Origin: Mesorhizobium sp. NBSH29
Lineage (GTDB): Bacteria; Pseudomonadota; Alphaproteobacteria; Rhizobiales; Rhizobiaceae
Direction of reading: 5' to 3'
DNA length: 64,000 nt
Assembly: GCF_015500055.1 (NCBI RefSeq)
Contig: NZ_CP045492.1
Coordinates: 382,501 to 446,500, forward strand
Each line of letters opens with the position of its first letter. Within the stretch, counting starts at the first letter, position 1. The notes under the pieces were generated by a model. The model did no database searches. It was given only the letters and a program-made list of their open reading frames with translations, and was not told the origin of the DNA. This document shows positions 60,601-64,000 of the stretch, one piece after another. Made by a program: the position numbers and the translations under genes.

Positions 60601-60673
60601 CAGTCTGCTTTCCAAACCTTTCAGCCTCGATGAACTGGCAAGCAAGGTTCGCCATATCCTCGACGACGAATGA
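57626..60673 (+). CDS. PAS-PAS-PAS-GAF hybrid sensor histidine kinase
   Basis: 1015 residues starting at TTG 57626, about 10 bases after GAGGGG. Sensor part: three PAS domains (about 40-150, 175-285, 300-420; 'RLVAENAPVMLWMSDENSK' opens the third) and a GAF (about 430-600, 'LNRTGAALAAELEVEKIV'). HisKA has His655 in 'GGIAHDFNNM'; the ATPase domain has 'GTGTGMRPDV' and 'GTGLGLSQVYGFVRQSGG'; the C-terminal receiver (about 895-1010) has Asp947 in 'LLFTDVVMPEMSG'. No membrane helix, so it senses an internal signal. No partner regulator is nearby. The gene is flanked by the divergent SulP and the convergent desaturase. Confidence 0.95.
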   Translation: MQSNSAADLSFLSGGGEAAQIIAHFNWATTPLGDLTTWPKSLRAHISLILRSPVPIVTLWGNEGIMIYNDAYSTFAGGRHPDLFGSKVREGWPEVASFNDNVMKVGLAGGTLAYRDQELTLYRNGEAEQVWMDLDYSPLLDSKGKPTGVMAIVVETTGKVRAERELKAERESLRRMFEQAPGFVAMLSGPDHRFDMVNEAFRKLVGYRDLLGRHVSEALPEMTGQGFLKLLDQVRETGEPYIGNGVRVELAAESDGEQEEHFVNFIYQPIVSEGDAVTGIFVQGYDITEQKRTELALRESEERFRLVAENAPVMLWMSDENSKCLYLNRSLRDFWNVTPDDFPAFDFVEKIHLEDQEKLVPYRAAMASHSPFSVETRMRRADGSYRTILTNAQPRFGMKREFVGMIGVNVDMTEARANEAAIRRESRKLAVLNRTGAALAAELEVEKIVQLITEACTELVGAQFGSFFYNVLNDKGESYMLYALSGVPSEAFSKFPMPRATAVFQPTFQGEGVVRSDDILIDPRYGKNDPHYGMPKGHLPVRSYLAVPVIARSGEVIGGMFFGHAEPARFQSEHEDLLLGIAGQAATAMDNARLFQSAEREVAERRQAEAALQALNATLEQRVVDEVFERTKAEDQLRQVQKMEAVGQLTGGIAHDFNNMLAVIIGGLNLLQRKLAKGETDVERFVEGAIDGAQRAASLTQRLLAFSRQQPLAPEPLNPNKLVSGMTELLGRTLGEPINVQTVLSAGLWQVRADPGQLENAILNLGVNARDAMPAGGRLTIETSNAYVDDAFAKEYAITPGQYVLIAVADTGTGMRPDVIAKAFDPFYTTKSVGKGTGLGLSQVYGFVRQSGGHVKIYSEIDVGTTVKIYLPRHYGEVVEKLVPASVSGNHRGLASEIIMVVEDEDRVRAVSVEALKELGYSVIEAARPSDAIRILEDQKVALLFTDVVMPEMSGRELADLARQMQPGLRVLYTTGYTRNAIVHNGILDHGTSLLSKPFSLDELASKVRHILDDE

Positions 60674-60678
60674 TTGGC

Positions 60679-61701
60679 TCAGGCCAGCGCCCGCGCCTCC
60701 CTGAACGATACAAGCCTGCCTCGTGCTTCGTCCCAAAGGACCAGTTTAACGCAGCGCAGGCTTTGCAACAGCGTGATGCGCCCGACGTCGCGCAGTTCGG
60801 GATAATCGCGCAAAACTTCCGGCAGCCGGTAGCATGGCACGCGAGCCGACAGGTGGTGAACATGATGGACACCGATATTGCCAGTCATCCAGCGCAACAC
60901 AAGCGGCAGATCGTAATGCGACGACCCATGCAGTGCCGCTTCCTGAAAATTCCAGTCTTCGCCCCCGGCCCAATGCGTTTCTTCGAACTGGTGTTGGACA
61001 TAAAACAGCCAGATGCCGGCTGCCCCTGCCAGCGTGACAATCGGAAGATGCACTACAAAAAACGGGATCGGGCCGATCAGCCATATCAACCCGGCTGCAA
61101 TAACCACGATTGCCAGATTGGTTGCCATGGTCGAGACCCACGGTTGCAGGCCCGAAGACATCATGCCGAAGGGCAGCCGCTGCTTGAAGAAGAACAGCCA
61201 GATCGGACCGATGCCGAACATCACCAGCGGATGCCGGTAAACCCGGTAGCAAAACCGCCCCCAACCCGAAAGTGCTCGATATTCATCCACCGTCAACGTG
61301 GTGATGTCGCCCATGCCACGCTCGTCCAGATTACCGGCAGATGCATGGTGGGCGGCATGGCTCCGCCGCCAGTAATCATACGGCGTCAGGGTCAAAACCC
61401 CGATGGCACGGCCAATCCAGTCATCGGTCAAGCGATGCGCGAAAAACGAGCCGTGGCCGCAATCATGCTGGATCATGAACAGCCGGAGCAGAAATCCTGC
61501 CGCCGGAATGATGAGCAAAAGTCCAATCCAATAGCCATAATGCACCGCTGCCCAAGACAGCGCCCAGAACAGCGCGAAGGGCACGACTGTGACCGCCAGC
61601 TCAAAAGCGCTTCGACCCCGATGCGGCTTGCGGTAATTAGCAAGAATCTTTGGCCATGAGGGAGCGATTGCCGGCATGGCGGAAGGGGGAGAATTCAACA
61701 T
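60679..61701 (-). CDS. Fatty acid desaturase
   Basis: Membrane di-iron desaturase, 340 residues. Three His boxes are present: 'HDCGHGS' (79-85), 'RRSHAAHH' (112-119) and 'HHVHHLSARVPC' near 280. Four or so membrane helices lie between. It introduces a double bond into membrane lipid acyl chains, or may act on other lipids (the family includes ketolase-like relatives). ATG at 61701; the Shine-Dalgarno is weak and the ATG at codon 9 (61677) is possible. Its stop is five bases from the kinase stop. Confidence 0.93.
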   Translation of the reverse strand: MLNSPPSAMPAIAPSWPKILANYRKPHRGRSAFELAVTVVPFALFWALSWAAVHYGYWIGLLLIIPAAGFLLRLFMIQHDCGHGSFFAHRLTDDWIGRAIGVLTLTPYDYWRRSHAAHHASAGNLDERGMGDITTLTVDEYRALSGWGRFCYRVYRHPLVMFGIGPIWLFFFKQRLPFGMMSSGLQPWVSTMATNLAIVVIAAGLIWLIGPIPFFVVHLPIVTLAGAAGIWLFYVQHQFEETHWAGGEDWNFQEAALHGSSHYDLPLVLRWMTGNIGVHHVHHLSARVPCYRLPEVLRDYPELRDVGRITLLQSLRCVKLVLWDEARGRLVSFREARALA

Positions 61702-61923
61702 GTGCTACGATAGACCGCGTGTGGGCCTGCACTCAAGAGCTTTGACGTCGCACAGGCTGGCAATATTTACCAAGCGTAAGCATTTCCACAGAGATGGAGC
61801 GTTTTCCGGCAGCCGGCCAGGTCACGTTTTCGTCAACCCGCCTCGCCTTTGCCGTGTTTGATGTTATTCTTCGAATCGTGCCGACGCTCGTATTGCAGAC
61901 TGAGACCGCGTCGGGAAAGGCTG

Positions 61924-64000
61924 ATGACCGAAACGGCGACCCCACCTGATACACCGGAATTTGAGCGAAGGCTTTCACGCACGAGGCTGATAACCCGCGC
62001 TGGCGTAATTCTTGAGCGCGTCTGGCCGCTGGCGCTGCCGCTGGTAATTATCTTCAGCCTGTTTCTGTCGCTGTCTTGGTTCGGCCTCTTCCGGCTGATG
62101 CCCGATATGGCCCGGATAGGACTTGGAGCCTTGCTCGCGTTTTCGGCGCTGGCCGCATTGTTTCCGTTCCGCTTTATGCGCAATCCTACCGATAGCGAGG
62201 TCGACCGTCGCATCGAACATGCCAACGCTTTGGCTCACACCCCTGTTCTGGTCCAGACCGACCGGCTCGCCGGCAAGACCGATAGCTTTGCCGATGCCTT
62301 GTGGCGGGAACATCGCCGCCGCATGGCAGGAACCCTCAGCGCCATGCATGTCGAATTGCCGCGCACCAGCGTGCCTGCACGAGATCCTTTTGCGTTGCGC
62401 GCAGTCGCCGCGCTGATGCTGGTTGCGGGCTTTGCCTTTTCGCTCGGCCCGTTCGGCGGTCGAATCACCGACATCATCACGCCACGCGCGGTCCATCTGG
62501 CGCCACCCGCCCGCATCGATGCCTGGGTGACCCCGCCTGCATACACCAACCGTCCACCGGTTTTCCTGACCGTTGCCGAAGATGCTCAGCCCCTGTCTCA
62601 CACCGTTCCGGAAGGCACCGACGTGACCGTGCGCGTCACCGGCGGCGATGGCGCGGAAACACTTGGCTATACCCATCTGGATGGCAATACACGTGATCTG
62701 CAGGCTGGTGCCGCACCCCGGAGCAGCGCACCCTCTTCAATCGGCACAGCGCCCCGGCAATTTGCCGGAAAGCTCAGCGAGGATGGTGTCCTGTCGCTCA
62801 AGTCCGGTGAGCAGGAATTGGGGCGCTGGGCCTTTTCCATCCTTCCCGACGGTGCACCTCAGATCAGTTTCACCGAGCAGCCCAAGCGCGCCGCCAATGG
62901 GAGTCTCGAACTGAACTATTCCATCCTGGACGATTATGGCGCCGCCAGCGCCGAAGCCGGCTTCACGCTGGCTGAGCCGCCGGCGGAAAATGCCCACCCG
63001 CTTTATGCGCAACCCGAGATGAAACTCTCGCTACCCGGTCGGAGTGACGAAAAGGGTATTGCGAAAACCATTCGTGACCTGTCTGAACATGTATGGGCCG
63101 GCGCGAGCGTCAAAATCACCCTGAAAGTCATTGACGCCGCAGGGCAGGAAGCAGCCAGCGAACCCCGCACTTTCACCCTTCCGGAAAGGCCGTTCAGCAA
63201 TCCTCTGGCGCGCGCTGTACTCGAGCAGCGCCGCATTCTTGCGCTGGACGCCAACCGCAAACCCCGCGTGTTGGACCTTCTGGATGCCATCACGCTGCGG
63301 CCCGAAGACACCTTTTCCAACATGTCGCATTACCTCGCGCTGATGAGTGCCCGGACGCGGCTGGACATGGCAACCACAGATGACCAGCTTCGCGATGTGG
63401 TGGCCTATCTGTGGGCTGTTGCACTGGGCATCGAGGAAGGCGATCTATCCGCAGCCCAAAGGCGTTTGAGCCAGGCGCAGGATGCATTGAAGCAGGCGCT
63501 GAAAGATGGCGCATCGAACGAGGAGATCGACAAGCTGATGCAGGAACTGCGCCAGGCGATGGCTGAGTTCCTGAAGGAGCTGGCACAGCGCGCTGAGCAG
63601 AACCCCAACACCGCCATGCCTTCACCCGACCAGCAGATGCTGCGAGAGAATGACTTGCAACGCTTGATGGACCAGATCGAAAACCTCGCCAAGTCGGGCT
63701 CACGTGATCAGGCTGAGCAATTGCTCTCGCAATTGCAGGAGATGATGAACAACCTGCAGGCAGGTCGCCCGCAGCAGGGTAAGCAGGGCCAAAACGCTCA
63801 GAATAACGAGATGCGCAAGCAAATGGACAAGCTCGGCGAGATCATGCGACGCCAGCAGGAAACGATGAACGAGACCTTCCGTATGGACCAGATGCAGCGC
63901 AACCAGCGCGGCGAGCAGGGCGAAACCCCGCAGGGCGGCGGAAAGCCGATGACGCCCGAGGAGTTCGCTGAGGCAATGAAGCAGTTGCAAGACCAGCAGG
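61924..64000 (+). CDS. TIGR02302/DUF4175 family protein (partial, runs off the window)
   Basis: At least 692 residues with ATG at 61924 after GGGAAAGG. Three N-terminal membrane helices (about 30-52, 58-78 and 158-175) are followed by a large periplasmic part. From about residue 490 it becomes a long Gln/Glu/Met-rich coiled coil ('EQLLSQLQEMMNNLQAG', 'MRKQMDKLGEIMRRQQE'). The gene continues past the right edge. TIGR02302 is typical of alphaproteobacteria near lysA; its function is not known. It is divergent from the desaturase gene. Confidence 0.9.
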   Translation, partial: MTETATPPDTPEFERRLSRTRLITRAGVILERVWPLALPLVIIFSLFLSLSWFGLFRLMPDMARIGLGALLAFSALAALFPFRFMRNPTDSEVDRRIEHANALAHTPVLVQTDRLAGKTDSFADALWREHRRRMAGTLSAMHVELPRTSVPARDPFALRAVAALMLVAGFAFSLGPFGGRITDIITPRAVHLAPPARIDAWVTPPAYTNRPPVFLTVAEDAQPLSHTVPEGTDVTVRVTGGDGAETLGYTHLDGNTRDLQAGAAPRSSAPSSIGTAPRQFAGKLSEDGVLSLKSGEQELGRWAFSILPDGAPQISFTEQPKRAANGSLELNYSILDDYGAASAEAGFTLAEPPAENAHPLYAQPEMKLSLPGRSDEKGIAKTIRDLSEHVWAGASVKITLKVIDAAGQEAASEPRTFTLPERPFSNPLARAVLEQRRILALDANRKPRVLDLLDAITLRPEDTFSNMSHYLALMSARTRLDMATTDDQLRDVVAYLWAVALGIEEGDLSAAQRRLSQAQDALKQALKDGASNEEIDKLMQELRQAMAEFLKELAQRAEQNPNTAMPSPDQQMLRENDLQRLMDQIENLAKSGSRDQAEQLLSQLQEMMNNLQAGRPQQGKQGQNAQNNEMRKQMDKLGEIMRRQQETMNETFRMDQMQRNQRGEQGETPQGGGKPMTPEEFAEAMKQLQDQQ

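Overview
This 64-kb window reads as ordinary chromosome from an alphaproteobacterium of the order Hyphomicrobiales (Rhizobiales), probably near Mesorhizobium and other Phyllobacteriaceae. The evidence is gene content: DUF4167, DUF1178, a TIGR02302/DUF4175 protein, GluQRS, a PTS-Ntr enzyme I (ptsP), a YqaA-family protein, and the runs clpB-DUF4167-prmC-prfA-ptsP-lysC, secA-PpiC-argJ and argH-lptM-lysA. Base composition looks moderately GC-rich (not computed). No transposase, integrase, phage gene, CRISPR array or rRNA was seen. There is one tRNA, tRNA-Leu(CAA).

Layout. 1-4.6 kb: cell-wall enzymes (end of an M23 peptidase, a YkuD L,D-transpeptidase), a Cys-rich small protein, a self-regulated TetR-DUF6151-DUF6958 operon and a decayed membrane-protein gene. 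4.7-14.2 kb: clpB, DUF4167, prmC-prfA, ptsP and lysC, all on the minus strand. 14.3-24.8 kb: a LysE exporter, a two-gene ABC-2 exporter, ubiG, DUF1178, a nitrilase-family amidase, grxC, comF, an NDUFAF5-like methyltransferase, an EamA transporter, gluQRS, an AlkA-type glycosylase, an HNH endonuclease and dsbB. 24.8-29 kb: yqaA, tRNA-Leu, DUF938, and an arginine catabolic unit (Lrp-type regulator diverging from arginase and ornithine cyclodeaminase). 29-33.7 kb: an archaic (Csu-like) chaperone-usher pilus operon whose major subunit gene carries a one-base frameshift. 33.9-36.6 kb: a surface-polysaccharide flippase and a CelD/BcsL-type acyltransferase. 36.7-43.7 kb: a small monooxygenase-like gene behind a MerR/SoxR-type promoter, then secA, PpiC, argJ, a GNAT and mutT. 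43.7-51.3 kb: a small membrane protein, an Flp pilin, YihY, an SDR, a twin-TM protein, a cobalamin adenosyltransferase, rhomboid, etfBA, a 3-hydroxybutyryl-CoA dehydrogenase and a methyltransferase. 51.3-64 kb: tlpA, argH, lptM, lysA, then Usp-SulP, a hybrid histidine kinase, a fatty-acid desaturase and the start of the TIGR02302 gene.

The genes join up in a few themes: amino-acid metabolism (lysC, lysA, argJ, argH, arginase, Ocd, a LysE exporter), protein folding and export (clpB, secA, PpiC, dsbB, tlpA, grxC), electron transfer from acyl-CoA oxidation (etfBA, HbdA), and surface structures (pilus, polysaccharide, Flp pilin).

I found no clearly new multi-gene system. The items most worth a second look are the frameshifted pilin in an otherwise intact pilus operon, the MerR/SoxR-type promoter before the small monooxygenase, the apparently leaderless self-regulated TetR operon, the Lrp-type operator between lrp and arginase, and a 40-bp near-perfect inverted repeat between the Flp pilin and yihY. 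Start codons were chosen by eye from Shine-Dalgarno sites, overlaps and family N-termini; several differ from the longest open frame.
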